NCBI RefSeq assembly: GCF_025463795.1
Contig: NZ_JAODBE010000123.1
Location: forward strand, 1-58,334
Length of the DNA stretch: 58,334 bases
Origin: Amnibacterium sp.
GTDB taxonomy: Bacteria; Actinomycetota; Actinomycetes; Actinomycetales; Microbacteriaceae
Reading direction: 5' to 3'
The notes beneath the pieces are model-generated. The model saw only the letters and a list, made by a program, of their open reading frames with translations, was not told the DNA's origin and did no database searches. Positions 18,229 through 26,573 of the stretch are shown one piece after another. The position numbers and the translations under genes were made by a program. Positions within the stretch are counted from its first letter, which is position 1, and each line of letters starts with the position of its first letter.

Positions 18229-19488
18229 ATGCCTGGTCCCGTGGTCTCTGTCGATGTGCGACGCAAGGCGGGCTGGCTGCCTGAGCAGGCGGACCTCGAG
18301 TCCTGGCTGACCCGGCACCGTCAGCGCGTGGCCGCGCTCGGCGAGCGGCTCGTGCTGCATCCGGTGGCTGCGAAGCTGAAGGACCTCGTCGAGGGCGACC
18401 CGGTGCTGCGGATGTACGCGGAGCGGATGGTCACCGAGGCGCCGGTCGGCAAGGAGTACAGCGACAAGCCGGTCGACTCGTGGGACGAGCTGCTCCGCAT
18501 GATCAACGAGGTGCTCACGCTCGCGCCGGAGTTCGGTGACTCGACCGCGTCGACCCCGCTCGGAGCGATCCTCGACTGGCCGAGCGGCACCACGGCGGGG
18601 TTCGCGTTCTTCCGCGACGCCCGCGTCAACGCGGTGCTGAAGGAGCTGCTCGGCGTCTGGTGCGACTTCCTGAACAGCCCGGAGTCCCGGTACGTGCTGA
18701 ACGACTCCCCCACCGGCTGGCTGTCCGACGAGGCCAGGGCGACGATCGGCATCGACCAGTTCGAGCACGACCCCGACGCCGAGTACGACGGCTTCGCCTC
18801 CTGGAACGACTTCTTCACCCGCCGCCTGGCACCGGGCGCGCGCCCGGTGGCGGCACCGAAGGACGGCCGCGTGATCGCGAACGTCTGCGAGTCCGTCGCC
18901 TACGGCATCGCCATCGACGTGCAGCGCAAGGACCGCTTCTGGATCAAGACCCAGCCGTACTCGCTCGTCGACATGCTCGCCGGCGACGAAGCGGTCGACG
19001 AGTTCGTCGGGGGCACGGTGTACCAGGCGTTCCTCAGCGCGAACAACTACCACCGGTGGCACAGCCCCGTCAGCGGCACCGTCGTGCGGGCCTTCGTGCA
19101 GGACGGCACCTACTTCTCGGAGGCGGACGCCGAGGGGCCGGAGGCGACCGAGCCTACGAACTCGCAGTCCTACCTCGCCCACGTGGCGACCCGCGCGGTG
19201 ATCCTCCTCGAGGCGGACGAGCCGTCGATCGGCCTCGTCGCGGTCGTGCTCGTCGGCATGGTCGAGGTGTCGTCGTGCATCGTCGCGCCCGCCGTGAAGC
19301 CGGGGGCGCACCTCGACAAGGGGCAGGAGCTCGGGCACTTCCAGTTCGGCGGCTCGACCTACTGCCTGCTGTTCCGGCCGGGGGTCGTGGCCGAGTTCGC
19401 GCTCGACGCCGTCCCGCAGCCGCACCTCCCCGACCCGCCGATCAAGCCCGTCAACAGCCGCCTCGCCGTCGCAGGCGGCCGCCGCTGA
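18229..19488 (+). CDS. Phosphatidylserine decarboxylase-like protein
   Basis: A 419-aa protein of the PSD family in its long, soluble form. An N-terminal helical domain (about residues 1-150) precedes the barrel. Conserved blocks are YDGFASWNDFFTRRLAPGAR, APKDGRVIANVCESVAYGI, AFLSANNYHRWHSPVSGTV, VGMVEVSSC and LGHFQFGGSTYCLLF. Ser376 in GGST would be the self-cleavage site that produces the pyruvoyl group. Long PSD-like enzymes act on various carboxylated substrates, so phosphatidylserine is not certain. The start is probably leaderless. It is convergent with the RIO kinase gene. Confidence 0.88.
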   Translation: MPGPVVSVDVRRKAGWLPEQADLESWLTRHRQRVAALGERLVLHPVAAKLKDLVEGDPVLRMYAERMVTEAPVGKEYSDKPVDSWDELLRMINEVLTLAPEFGDSTASTPLGAILDWPSGTTAGFAFFRDARVNAVLKELLGVWCDFLNSPESRYVLNDSPTGWLSDEARATIGIDQFEHDPDAEYDGFASWNDFFTRRLAPGARPVAAPKDGRVIANVCESVAYGIAIDVQRKDRFWIKTQPYSLVDMLAGDEAVDEFVGGTVYQAFLSANNYHRWHSPVSGTVVRAFVQDGTYFSEADAEGPEATEPTNSQSYLAHVATRAVILLEADEPSIGLVAVVLVGMVEVSSCIVAPAVKPGAHLDKGQELGHFQFGGSTYCLLFRPGVVAEFALDAVPQPHLPDPPIKPVNSRLAVAGGRR

Positions 19489-19490
19489 AT

Positions 19491-19505
19491 CCGGGACCGT
19501 CCCGG
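19491..19505. terminator. Possible bidirectional terminator
   Basis: CCGGGA/TCCCGG with a three-base loop lies between the convergent PSD-like and RIO genes. It is short, so the call is tentative. Confidence 0.4.
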
Positions 19506-19515
19506 CGCCGGGCGG

Positions 19516-20343
19516 TCAGAACACCTCGCTGATCAGGTCGGTGAAGAGCAGGTCCTCGTCGGCCGCGACGCCGTGACGGGCGAACCAGTCGCAGATGATG
19601 TGGCAGTCGCGCTGCAGCATCGCGGCCCCGTTGGGGTTGGCGGCGATGTCGACGAGTTGCGGCAGGTCGATCACCACCACCTGACCGCGGTGCACGAGCA
19701 GGTTGTAGGCGGACAGGTCCCCGTGCGCGAAGCCGGCGCGGGCGAGCCCGTGCAGGATCCTCACGACCTGCTCGAACCAGTCCTCCGCCTCCGCCCGGCC
19801 CGGGCGGTGCTGGGCCAGGCGGGCGGCCGCGCGTGTCCCGTCGCCGATGAACTCCATGAGGATCTCGGTCCCCGAGATCTGCACCGGGTACGGCACAGGC
19901 AGGCCGAGTTGCGAGAGAGTGCAGAGCCCCTCGAACTCCGCGATCGCCCACCGCTCGGCCGAGACGGCCCGGCCGTGCGCGCTGCCGCGAGCGACCGCCC
20001 TCGTGTCGCGGGTGTTCCGCATCCGCCGGCCCTCCTGGTACGCGGCCGACCGGTGGAAGTCGGTGGTGCCCGGCCCCCGGTACCGCTTCGCGGCGAGGAG
20101 ACACGTCGCCGTCGGATCGTCCGGGACCGCCCGCTCGAGGAGGTGGAGGTCGGCCTCCTTCCCGGTCTTCACGATCCCGAGCTCGGTGTCGAACGCGGCG
20201 GCCGAGACGACGAGCCAGTCGGGATGGGGTCGTGGCCCGCGCTGCGTCGGCGTGGTCGAGGGCCAGGTCGACCACCGTTGCCCGGGTCCGGGCTGGTGGG
20301 TCGAGAACCGCAGGGATGCGGTGGACTCGTCGAACAACGACAC
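19516..20343 (-). CDS. RIO-type Ser/Thr protein kinase
   Basis: A 275-aa RIO kinase. VKTGKEADLHLLERAVPDD is the N-lobe flexible loop, CLLAAKRYR holds the ATP-anchoring Lys, and YQEGRRMRNTRDTRAVARGS is a helical insertion typical of RIO1. The catalytic loop is GFAHGDLSAYNLLVHRG, with Asp and Asn in place, and the metal-binding site is VVVIDLPQLVD. Bacterial RIO1-like kinases are widespread but their substrates are largely unknown. I chose the GTG at 20343 because GGAGATCACC lies directly before it; the frame stays open much further upstream without kinase sequence. Confidence 0.9.
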   Translation of the reverse strand: MSLFDESTASLRFSTHQPGPGQRWSTWPSTTPTQRGPRPHPDWLVVSAAAFDTELGIVKTGKEADLHLLERAVPDDPTATCLLAAKRYRGPGTTDFHRSAAYQEGRRMRNTRDTRAVARGSAHGRAVSAERWAIAEFEGLCTLSQLGLPVPYPVQISGTEILMEFIGDGTRAAARLAQHRPGRAEAEDWFEQVVRILHGLARAGFAHGDLSAYNLLVHRGQVVVIDLPQLVDIAANPNGAAMLQRDCHIICDWFARHGVAADEDLLFTDLISEVF

Positions 20344-20560
20344 GGTGATCTCCGTACTGGGCTGGAGACCGCCGGGTGGTGCTAGGCGGCGGCCCCGATG
20401 GGTGAGGAAGTGGAGGAGGGCGTGCTGATGCGCACCGTCATGGCCTCGCTCCTTCCTTCTGCCCGAGCCGCGGCCGACCGCGTCGGCTGCGTGGATCGAC
20501 GGTAGCGGCACCCGCCCGTCCGCACCAGGGCCAGGAGGAGCGGCTGCCGCTCCCCCTGGA

Positions 20561-20597
20561 GCCGCGGCCCCGACGTGCTGCAGGGCGGGGCCGCGGC
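20561..20597 (-). terminator. Terminator hairpin after ycnI-like gene
   Basis: A 12-bp perfect stem (GCCGCGGCCCCG at 20561-20572 against 20586-20597) with a 13-base loop, seven bases beyond the stop of the minus-strand YcnI gene. Confidence 0.75.
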
Positions 20598-20603
20598 CGT
20601 TTC

Positions 20604-21326
20604 TCAGGGGCGCCGCGAGCGGCGGGCGCCGACGACGGCGAGCACGCCGAGCCCGCCCGCCAGCACCGCGAGCACGAGCGCGGCGGCCGCAAGCACGGCG
20701 ACCAGCATCAGATCGCTCGAGGTGGCGGGAGCCTCGGCGCTCAGCCCGACCGCGTCGGAGGTGAGCCGCTCGGTCCCCGGCGGCGCGTCCTCGACGTAGA
20801 GGACGGGGGCCGGATGGTCCGGCTCCTGGCCCGTCGCCGGCGTGGCCTGCGACCACCGCACGACCGTGCCGTCCGAGTAGGTCTGCGTCGTCGGGAAGGC
20901 GATCCTGCCGGTGCGGGGCATGGGTCCGACGCTCAGCACGAAGTCCTGGAACTGGCCGCTGACGAGCTTCGTGCCCGGGTCCGCCGTCCACTCGATCCGC
21001 AGCGGCGCCTCCGTGATCGTCGTGGCGTCGACCTTCGCCGGCTTCGGCAGCCTGCCGTCGACGACCCTCGCCGTCCAGCCGGGCACCGGCTGGTACGACA
21101 CGTCGCCGAACGGGGTGGACGTGGGCAGCTCGATCACCACACGGGTCGTGCTCGCCGCCCCCGACTCGGTGGGGACGGAGAAGGTCAGCAGGGTGTCGTC
21201 CGCGCCGGCGACGGCCTGCCTCGGAGTGACGCGGACGTGGGCGCTCGCGCCCAGCGGGACGGCGAGCACGAGGGCGACGGTCGCCGCGGCGGCGACTGCC
21301 ACCCGGGACCAGGACATCGATGACAT
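20604..21326 (-). CDS. YcnI family copper-binding membrane protein (DUF1775)
   Basis: A 240-aa exported protein. A signal peptide (VAVAAAATVALVLAVPLGAS) is followed by AHVRVTP, so cleavage would leave a histidine at or near the new N-terminus, the copper ligand known for YcnI. The DUF1775 domain follows (LLTFSVPTESGAASTTRVVI, PFGDVSYQPVPGWTARV), then a C-terminal membrane anchor at about residues 205-230. I chose ATG 21326, preceded by GTGAGGAATCTCCCC, over the GTG 15 bases upstream. It lies downstream of a small membrane protein gene on the same strand and likely serves copper delivery or storage at the cell surface. Confidence 0.9.
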   Translation of the reverse strand: MSSMSWSRVAVAAAATVALVLAVPLGASAHVRVTPRQAVAGADDTLLTFSVPTESGAASTTRVVIELPTSTPFGDVSYQPVPGWTARVVDGRLPKPAKVDATTITEAPLRIEWTADPGTKLVSGQFQDFVLSVGPMPRTGRIAFPTTQTYSDGTVVRWSQATPATGQEPDHPAPVLYVEDAPPGTERLTSDAVGLSAEAPATSSDLMLVAVLAAAALVLAVLAGGLGVLAVVGARRSRRP

Positions 21327-21429
21327 GGGGAGATTCCTCACGAGGTGGAGCCGCCGAAGGGGCTCGGTTCAGCAGTGGGCCGCGCGCGATGCACACGGGA
21401 GCATTCGGACCCGAGGGCCGGGTGGGACG

Positions 21430-22056
21430 TCAGCGGTTCGGAACGGGAGGCGGGCCTCGGCGGGGCCGGACGGCCACCACCCGCTCGAGGTGGTGCGCGG
21501 GGGACGGATCCCACCGGGTCGCGACGAGTGCGCGGAGCCGCGGCCGCTCGTCGTGGGTCCGCTCCGGCACGGGAACGGGGCTCAGCCGGTGGGCGAGTCG
21601 CACGAGAGCCCAGAAGGCGGCCTCGCCGCGGTTCCACGCGACGACCGTGAGCACCGCGGCGACGGCGTGAGCGGTCCACATCGCTGCGGTCGGAGCGGCC
21701 ATCGCGGCCATGGGTGCCTCCGCCGGCATGCCCGGCATCGGCCCGAGCACGGCACCGGGCCGCGGCACGACGAGCGCCGACGAGGGCGCCGCCCCGAGCG
21801 TGAAGGTCGCGTGCAGGGCGGCCTCTGCGAGCAGGATCGTGAGCGCCTGCCCGGCGAGCGACGGCCGCCGGCCCATCAGCAGGATCGCGGGCCACCAGGA
21901 GAGCACGCCGACCGTCGCGACGAGCAGCATCGACGGCGGAGCACCACCGGCGGCGACATGCGACGCGAGCGCGACCAGGGTGGCGAGCGTGGACGCGGCG
22001 GCCGCGCGAGCCGCACGCACACGCCGGTGCGACGGATCGAGCGCACGGACCGCCAC
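21430..22056 (-). CDS. Membrane protein with Met-rich loop, upstream of YcnI
   Basis: A 208-aa protein with four or five hydrophobic segments and a basic C-terminal tail (RPRRGPPPVPNR). Between two segments is a loop rich in Met and Pro (GPMPGMPAEAPMAAMAAP), a composition often seen in copper-handling membrane proteins. It sits 100 bases upstream of the YcnI gene in the same orientation. TAGGCT lies exactly six bases before the GTG start, suggesting a leaderless message. No named family recognised; a role in copper handling is inferred from the loop and the neighbour. Confidence 0.72.
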   Translation of the reverse strand: MAVRALDPSHRRVRAARAAAASTLATLVALASHVAAGGAPPSMLLVATVGVLSWWPAILLMGRRPSLAGQALTILLAEAALHATFTLGAAPSSALVVPRPGAVLGPMPGMPAEAPMAAMAAPTAAMWTAHAVAAVLTVVAWNRGEAAFWALVRLAHRLSPVPVPERTHDERPRLRALVATRWDPSPAHHLERVVAVRPRRGPPPVPNR

Positions 22057-22379
22057 GGGGGCAGCCTACGTCCGCCGCCGCAGCGGCTCCCCGGCCGCCG
22101 GGTCCTGCCGCTCGGCCCTCGGGATGTGCAGGCCGTCGCACGCCGCCCCGAGCGCGGGACGGCTCACTGCTCGAGCACCGTGGCCGAGTACGCCAGGTGC
22201 TCGCTCCCTGCGCGACAGTGTCGCTCGAGGTTCGAGCCGCCCTCGCTGATGCGTCGAGCCGTGGTGCAGCGGGCGGCAGGGCCGGAGCAGCTCCTCGTGT
22301 CACCTCGGTCGGATCGAGGAGGACGGCGGCCGGCCGATCTTCGCGGCCGGGGCGTCTCGCCCGCTGCGGATGCTGCCGT
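22057..22379. other. Gene-free stretch
   Basis: 323 bases between the CDF-type transporter and the YcnI-associated gene. It contains the TAGGCT hexamer (22063-22068) of the downstream minus-strand gene. I see no convincing open frame, RNA or repeat in the rest. Confidence 0.5.
22063..22068 (-). promoter_or_regulatory. Putative -10 hexamer TAGGCT of a leaderless transcript
   Basis: TAGGCT on the minus strand, then six bases, then the GTG at 22056. Confidence 0.45.
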
Positions 22380-22973
22380 TCAGCCCCGCCGGATGTGCAC
22401 GGCCTCGCGGACGGCGTAGACCACGAGCACGAGCGCCGCGAGCGGGTCGGCCCACCACCAGCCGAGGAGCGCGTCGACCGCGAGGCCGATCAGAACGACG
22501 ACGGCGAGCATCCCGTCGACGACCGTGACGCGGCCCTCAGCGACCAGGACCGGGTTCCCGAGCTCCGCGCCGGTGGCTGTCTTCCCCGCCGCGAGCAGGA
22601 ACATGACGACAGCCGTGACGCCCGTCCAGACGATGCCCGCCGGCCCGTCGTGCGGATGCAGCCGCGTCACCAGCGCGAAGGCCGATGAGGCGACGAGGTA
22701 CACCGCGAGCAGGAGGAACGCGGCGGCGATGATGCGGAGCGCCCGTACCTGCCGCGCCGCGCCCGTGCCCGACAGCTCCCAGATCACCACGATGCCGGCA
22801 CCGATCTCGATGAGGCTGTCCAGCCCGAACCCGACGACGGCGACCGACCCGCTGCTGAGCGCGATGGCCGCCAGGACGACGACGCCGGCCACGTTCCATG
22901 CGAGCGTGGCCGCCTCGAGCGCGAAGCCGCGACGCCGCAGCACGACCGAGCGCTGCGCCGGCAGGGCCGTCAC
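22380..22973 (-). CDS. Cation transporter, CDF/TMEM163-like membrane domain
   Basis: A 197-aa protein with six hydrophobic segments, corresponding to the membrane domain of cation diffusion facilitators without the cytoplasmic C-terminal domain. VVGFGLDSLIEIGAGIVVIW in the second helix and EGRVTVVDGMLAVVVLIGLA in the fifth supply the acidic metal-site residues, here D..E and E/D rather than the usual H/D. It probably exports a divalent metal; the metal is not readable. The start is a GTG without a good ribosome-binding site. Confidence 0.82.
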   Translation of the reverse strand: MTALPAQRSVVLRRRGFALEAATLAWNVAGVVVLAAIALSSGSVAVVGFGLDSLIEIGAGIVVIWELSGTGAARQVRALRIIAAAFLLLAVYLVASSAFALVTRLHPHDGPAGIVWTGVTAVVMFLLAAGKTATGAELGNPVLVAEGRVTVVDGMLAVVVLIGLAVDALLGWWWADPLAALVLVVYAVREAVHIRRG

Positions 22974-23118
22974 CGCACGACCGGCGTGGCCGCGACCGCA
23001 TCGATGGTGTGGGGGTGCTCGCGCGCGCCCCTGATGCCGTCGACGTGGTCGATCACAGGGGTGATGGTGTCACGGGCCCCGATCGGGCCCTGTCGCAGCG
23101 GGACCCACGGCGAAGAAC

Positions 23119-23134
23119 TCGTACACAGGTACGA
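23119..23134. promoter_or_regulatory. Perfect palindrome resembling a LexA/SOS box
   Basis: TCGTACACAGGTACGA has perfect 6-bp arms around a 4-bp centre. It differs from the actinobacterial LexA consensus TCGAAC-N4-GTTCGA at one symmetric position. A half-degenerate copy, TCGTACCTGTCTTCGA, follows at 23196-23211, directly before the DUF3263 gene. Confidence 0.4.
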
Positions 23135-23209
23135 AAACGATGTGGACAACCCGGCAGGGCCCGCCCGCCGGACGTCAGCCGGCAGGCAGGGGATGTCGTA
23201 CCTGTCTTC

Positions 23210-23215
23210 GATACT
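23210..23215 (+). promoter_or_regulatory. Putative -10 hexamer GATACT of a leaderless transcript
   Basis: GATACT, six bases, then the ATG at 23222, with no Shine-Dalgarno sequence. It overlaps the end of the second palindrome-like copy, so a bound repressor would block it. Confidence 0.4.
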
Positions 23216-23221
23216 CGTCGC

Positions 23222-23473
23222 ATGCTCACGGAAGACGCACACCGGTTCCTCGCCTTCGAGGAGGCGCACCCCGCACCGACCGGCAGGAAGACCGACCTCA
23301 TCCTCTTCACCTTCGGGATGTCGAGAACGGAGTACTACCAGCGGCTCCGCTACCTGTCGACGCAGGCCGACGCCGTCGAGGCGTTCCCGATGGTCTGCAA
23401 GCGGGTGCAGCGGTCGATGCGACAGCGGACCGCGCAGCGGCAGACCCTGCTCGACCTCACCGCCGCGATCTAG
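23222..23473 (+). CDS. DUF3263 family protein
   Basis: An 83-aa actinobacterial DUF3263 protein: AHRFLAFEEAHPAPTGRKTD, ILFTFGMSRTEYYQRLRYLS and a basic C-terminal helix (RVQRSMRQRTAQRQ). The central part looks like a helix-turn-helix (FGMSRTEYYQRLRYL), so DNA binding is plausible, but the family is uncharacterised. It appears leaderless. The palindrome about 90 bases upstream may be its operator. It is convergent with the kinase-GAF gene. Confidence 0.85.
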   Translation: MLTEDAHRFLAFEEAHPAPTGRKTDLILFTFGMSRTEYYQRLRYLSTQADAVEAFPMVCKRVQRSMRQRTAQRQTLLDLTAAI

Positions 23474-23637
23474 GGAGCGCACCGGCGAAGCCGGCGAGCT
23501 CCTGCCGGGCGGGCCTGCGGCGGGCTCGGCAGGAACGAGAACGACGAGGAGACCCGCTCCTCGCCTCGGTGCCGTACGCCCCCGGGACAGGGACCCGGAA
23601 ACCCCCGACCCGAAGAACCGTCACGCCGGGGCCGCCC

Positions 23638-25014
23638 TCATTCGTTCCGGCTCGCCCGTCCGAGGGCGATGCGTCGCGCGGCACGGCGGATCTCCATCTC
23701 GTGCAGGGCCATGGCGGCGAGGTCCTCGAGCGTCGCCGTGTCGGTCGCCGACATCCGGCGCGGTTCGGTGTGCGCGATCGCGAAGGTGCCGAGATTGAGT
23801 CCGTCGCTCGTCTTCAAGGGGACGCCGGCGTAGAACCGGAAGGGAGACGCCTCAGCGCCAGGAACGTGGGCGATTCGCGGGTCGGTCGCGACGTCCTCGA
23901 TCACGAGCGTCTGCTCATGGAGCCCCCCGGCGGCGCCGAGACCGCGCGTGCGCTCGACCTCGCTCACGTCGATCCCGTGCCTGGACTTCAACCAGACCCG
24001 CTCCTCGTCGACGATGCTGATGACGGCGACAGGCACCTCGAACACGCGGGCGGCGAGCGCGGTGATCCGGTCGAACTCGGCGTCCGGCGGCGTGTCGATC
24101 AGGTTGTAGTCCCGGACGGCGGCGACCCGTTCGGACTCCGGATCGCGAGGCCTGGGTCGTTGGCCACCCAGGTCGCCGACGATCAGGTCGCGGAAGGCGG
24201 CGGCCGCGTCCTCCGCCGTCGGTCGGTCCGCTGGAACCCGGGAGGTCATCGATCGCAGCAGCGCCGCCAGCCCGGCGGGGGTGTCGGGCGGGATGGCGGG
24301 ATCGCGGTCGAGGCGCGCCATCGCGGAGTCGATCACGCTGCCGGGGAACGCAGGCCGCCCGGTGTACGCCTCGAGAAGCACGAGCCCGACGGAGTAGATG
24401 TCCGTCTCGGATCCGAGCGGGAGCCCTTCGACCTGTTCGGGGCTCAGGTAGGCCGCGGTGCCGGTCGTCTCGTCGCTCGGCTCCCCCATGTCCCCGCGCA
24501 GCACGGCGATCCCGAAGTCGGCGAGCTTCCCGCGCGCGGGTCGGCCGCGGGAGGCGGCGAGCAGCACGTTGGCCGGCTTCAGGTCGCGGTGGATGATCCC
24601 GCGCTCGTGGACGTAGGCCAAAGCGCTCAGCAGGTCCCAGCCGAGGTAGGTCACCTCGAGCGCCGACAGGGCGCCCTGGCGGAGCCGGTGGCGGAGGTCC
24701 GGACCCTCCACGTACTCCATGACCAGGAACACCTGCGGTGACGTGACGTCGGTGAGCTCGACGCCCGCGTCGAGGAGCGTGACCAGGCCGGGGTGGTTCA
24801 GCCCCCCGAGCATGCGGGCTTCGCCCTCCTGCGTCCGCAGATCCTTCGGGTCGATCGCGGGCGTCCTGAAGACCTTGATCGCGACGTCGCGGCCGAGCAG
24901 GATGTCGCGGGCCCGGTAGACGGTCGATGCGCCACCGTGTCCGAGCGGAGGACCTGGGCGATAGCGACCCTGCAGCACGGCCGGGAGCGGAACGGACGAC
25001 GTTGCGTCGGCCAT
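23638..25014 (-). CDS. Ser/Thr protein kinase fused to a GAF domain
   Basis: A 458-aa soluble protein. The kinase domain (about residues 15-285) has GHGGAST as the glycine loop, Lys47 in VAIKVF, IIHRDLKPANVLL with catalytic Asp144, KLADFGIAV with Asp166, and GTAAYLSPEQVEGLP. A GAF domain (about residues 305-440) follows: YNLIDTPPDAEFDRITALAA, PVAVISIVDEERVWLKSRHG and FYAGVPLKTSDGLNLGTFAI. This GAF type occurs in light, redox and second-messenger sensors, but no cofactor residue is evident. No membrane segment, unlike PknB. I chose ATG 25014 for its GAGGGGGG site; in-frame starts exist further upstream. Confidence 0.9.
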   Translation of the reverse strand: MADATSSVPLPAVLQGRYRPGPPLGHGGASTVYRARDILLGRDVAIKVFRTPAIDPKDLRTQEGEARMLGGLNHPGLVTLLDAGVELTDVTSPQVFLVMEYVEGPDLRHRLRQGALSALEVTYLGWDLLSALAYVHERGIIHRDLKPANVLLAASRGRPARGKLADFGIAVLRGDMGEPSDETTGTAAYLSPEQVEGLPLGSETDIYSVGLVLLEAYTGRPAFPGSVIDSAMARLDRDPAIPPDTPAGLAALLRSMTSRVPADRPTAEDAAAAFRDLIVGDLGGQRPRPRDPESERVAAVRDYNLIDTPPDAEFDRITALAARVFEVPVAVISIVDEERVWLKSRHGIDVSEVERTRGLGAAGGLHEQTLVIEDVATDPRIAHVPGAEASPFRFYAGVPLKTSDGLNLGTFAIAHTEPRRMSATDTATLEDLAAMALHEMEIRRAARRIALGRASRNE

Positions 25015-25130
25015 CGGCCATCCCCCCTCAGACGAACCGTGTGCGATGGCGGACATGCTCTCATCCCGAGGCATCTATTGATACGGGTTGCGCCTTCGAG
25101 CCGCCGAGGGGACGACGCAAGTGCGGTCCG

Positions 25131-25136
25131 TAGGAT
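25131..25136 (+). promoter_or_regulatory. Putative -10 hexamer TAGGAT of a leaderless transcript
   Basis: TAGGAT, six bases, then the GTG start at 25143. Confidence 0.45.
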
Positions 25137-25142
25137 TCGCCG

Positions 25143-25943
25143 GTGGATTCGCACCTCGACCGGCCGGACGTCACCCTCGCCTACAGCAGCGCGGGTCCGA
25201 AGGACGCGGATCACACGATGGTCGTCGCCCATTCCCTCGCCACCAGCCGGGCGTGGGAGGACGAGGTCGGCATCATGGATTGGAGCGCCGTCGCCGCCGC
25301 CGGCAACCGGCTCATCCGGTTCGATACCCGTGGGCACGGCGCCTCGACGGGAACGGACGACGGGACGACGTACCGGTGGCCCCGCCTCGCCGAGGACTAC
25401 CTCGCCGTCGCCGATTCGGCCTCTCCCGATCGGCCGATCGACGGGCTCGGCTCATCGACAGGCTGCGGCGTCCTGCTCTGGGCCGCCGTCGCCGCCCCGC
25501 GGCGCTTCCGTCGGCTCGTCCTTGTCGTGCCACCGACTCGCGGCGAGGCGCGGGCAGCACAAGCGCAGCTCTACCTGGCCGCGGCCCAGATGATCGAGCT
25601 CCGCGGACGTGAATCGTGGCAACGCGTCATGCGCGTCACGCCACCGGCCCCCATCCTCCAGGCCGGCGGATGGACGCGGGCCTCCGGCATCGCCGTCCGC
25701 GACCACCTCCTGTCCGCGGTCCTCCGCGGCGCAGCGACCAGCATCTTCCCCGACGACGACCAGCTCCGCGCCATCACGCACCCGACCCTCATCCTGACCT
25801 GGGACACCGACCCCAGCCATCCCGTGGATACCGCGGAGTACCTGGCCGAGCGGCTCCCGAACAGCACCCTCGACGTCGCCACGTCTCCGGACCGGATCTC
25901 GGGTTGGGGCCGGCGGGCTGCCGCCTTCATCGCCGAGGACTGA
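25143..25943 (+). CDS. Alpha/beta hydrolase
   Basis: A 266-aa alpha/beta hydrolase. HTMVVAHSLATSRAWEDEV is the oxyanion-loop strand, NRLIRFDTRGHGASTG the conserved Asp/Gly/His stretch, and IDGLGSSTGCGVLLWAA the nucleophile elbow, with Ser in GSSTG. ITHPTLILTWDTDPSHP carries the likely acid. The catalytic His near the C-terminus is not obvious: the expected region reads VATSPDRISGWGRR, so activity may be altered. The GTG start looks leaderless. It is divergent from the kinase-GAF gene and may share its regulation. Confidence 0.82.
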   Translation: MDSHLDRPDVTLAYSSAGPKDADHTMVVAHSLATSRAWEDEVGIMDWSAVAAAGNRLIRFDTRGHGASTGTDDGTTYRWPRLAEDYLAVADSASPDRPIDGLGSSTGCGVLLWAAVAAPRRFRRLVLVVPPTRGEARAAQAQLYLAAAQMIELRGRESWQRVMRVTPPAPILQAGGWTRASGIAVRDHLLSAVLRGAATSIFPDDDQLRAITHPTLILTWDTDPSHPVDTAEYLAERLPNSTLDVATSPDRISGWGRRAAAFIAED

Positions 25944-25958
25944 CCCCCACGCTCCGGA

Positions 25959-26573
25959 TCAGTCCAGGTCCACCTGGACAGCCGTACCGCGACGGAGCGC
26001 GCGCCCCACGTCGACGAGCAGCCGGACCGCCCCGACCATCACGACCAGCGCGATGACCGCCCCCACCGCTGGATCGAGCCAGTACAGCCCGTGCGTCACC
26101 GCCATGACCGCCCCCGCAAGCGCGACCGCACCGGCCGCGGCACTGTCGGACGCCGTGTCGAGCAGCACCGAACGCATGTGGAGGTCCTCGCGGCCCGCGC
26201 CCCTGCCGAGCACGAGTACGCCGCCACCGAGGACCACGGCCGTCACCACACCGCCGAGCACCACCGGCACGCCGGGCACCTCGGGCGCGCCCTGGAGCAG
26301 GCGGACGCTCGCCTCGATCAGCACGCCGACCGAGACGGCGAGCAGGACCACGACGTTGACCGAGGCGACCACATTCGTCGCTCCGGCCCTGCCGTGCCGG
26401 TCCCGCAGGTGCACGGCGAGCAGTCCGAGCCCGAGCGCGACGACGTCCCCGACGCAGTCACCGGCCGTCGCCAGCAGCGACACCGACCCGACGGCGAGGC
26501 CGGCGACCGTCAGCCCGGCGACGAGCGCGAGGTTCAGCCCCAAGACGATCGAGAGGCGCCCAGACTGACTCAC
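25959..26573 (-). CDS. Cation diffusion facilitator family transporter
   Basis: A 204-aa six-helix CDF membrane domain. The metal site residues are seen as GDCVGD in helix 2 and LLDTASDSAAAG in helix 5, i.e. DxxxD in both, together with HLRDRHGRAGATNVVAS before helix 3. The cytoplasmic C-terminal domain is missing, as in many short actinobacterial members. Likely exports a divalent metal such as zinc, iron or manganese. GGAGGCAC precedes the GTG start. It is convergent with the hydrolase gene. Confidence 0.88.
   Translation of the reverse strand: MSQSGRLSIVLGLNLALVAGLTVAGLAVGSVSLLATAGDCVGDVVALGLGLLAVHLRDRHGRAGATNVVASVNVVVLLAVSVGVLIEASVRLLQGAPEVPGVPVVLGGVVTAVVLGGGVLVLGRGAGREDLHMRSVLLDTASDSAAAGAVALAGAVMAVTHGLYWLDPAVGAVIALVVMVGAVRLLVDVGRALRRGTAVQVDLD

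Noticed and set aside
20344-21396. Upstream extension of the RIO kinase frame
   Set aside because: It overlaps the terminator and the YcnI gene on the same strand in another frame and carries no kinase sequence. GTG 20343 has a ribosome-binding site.
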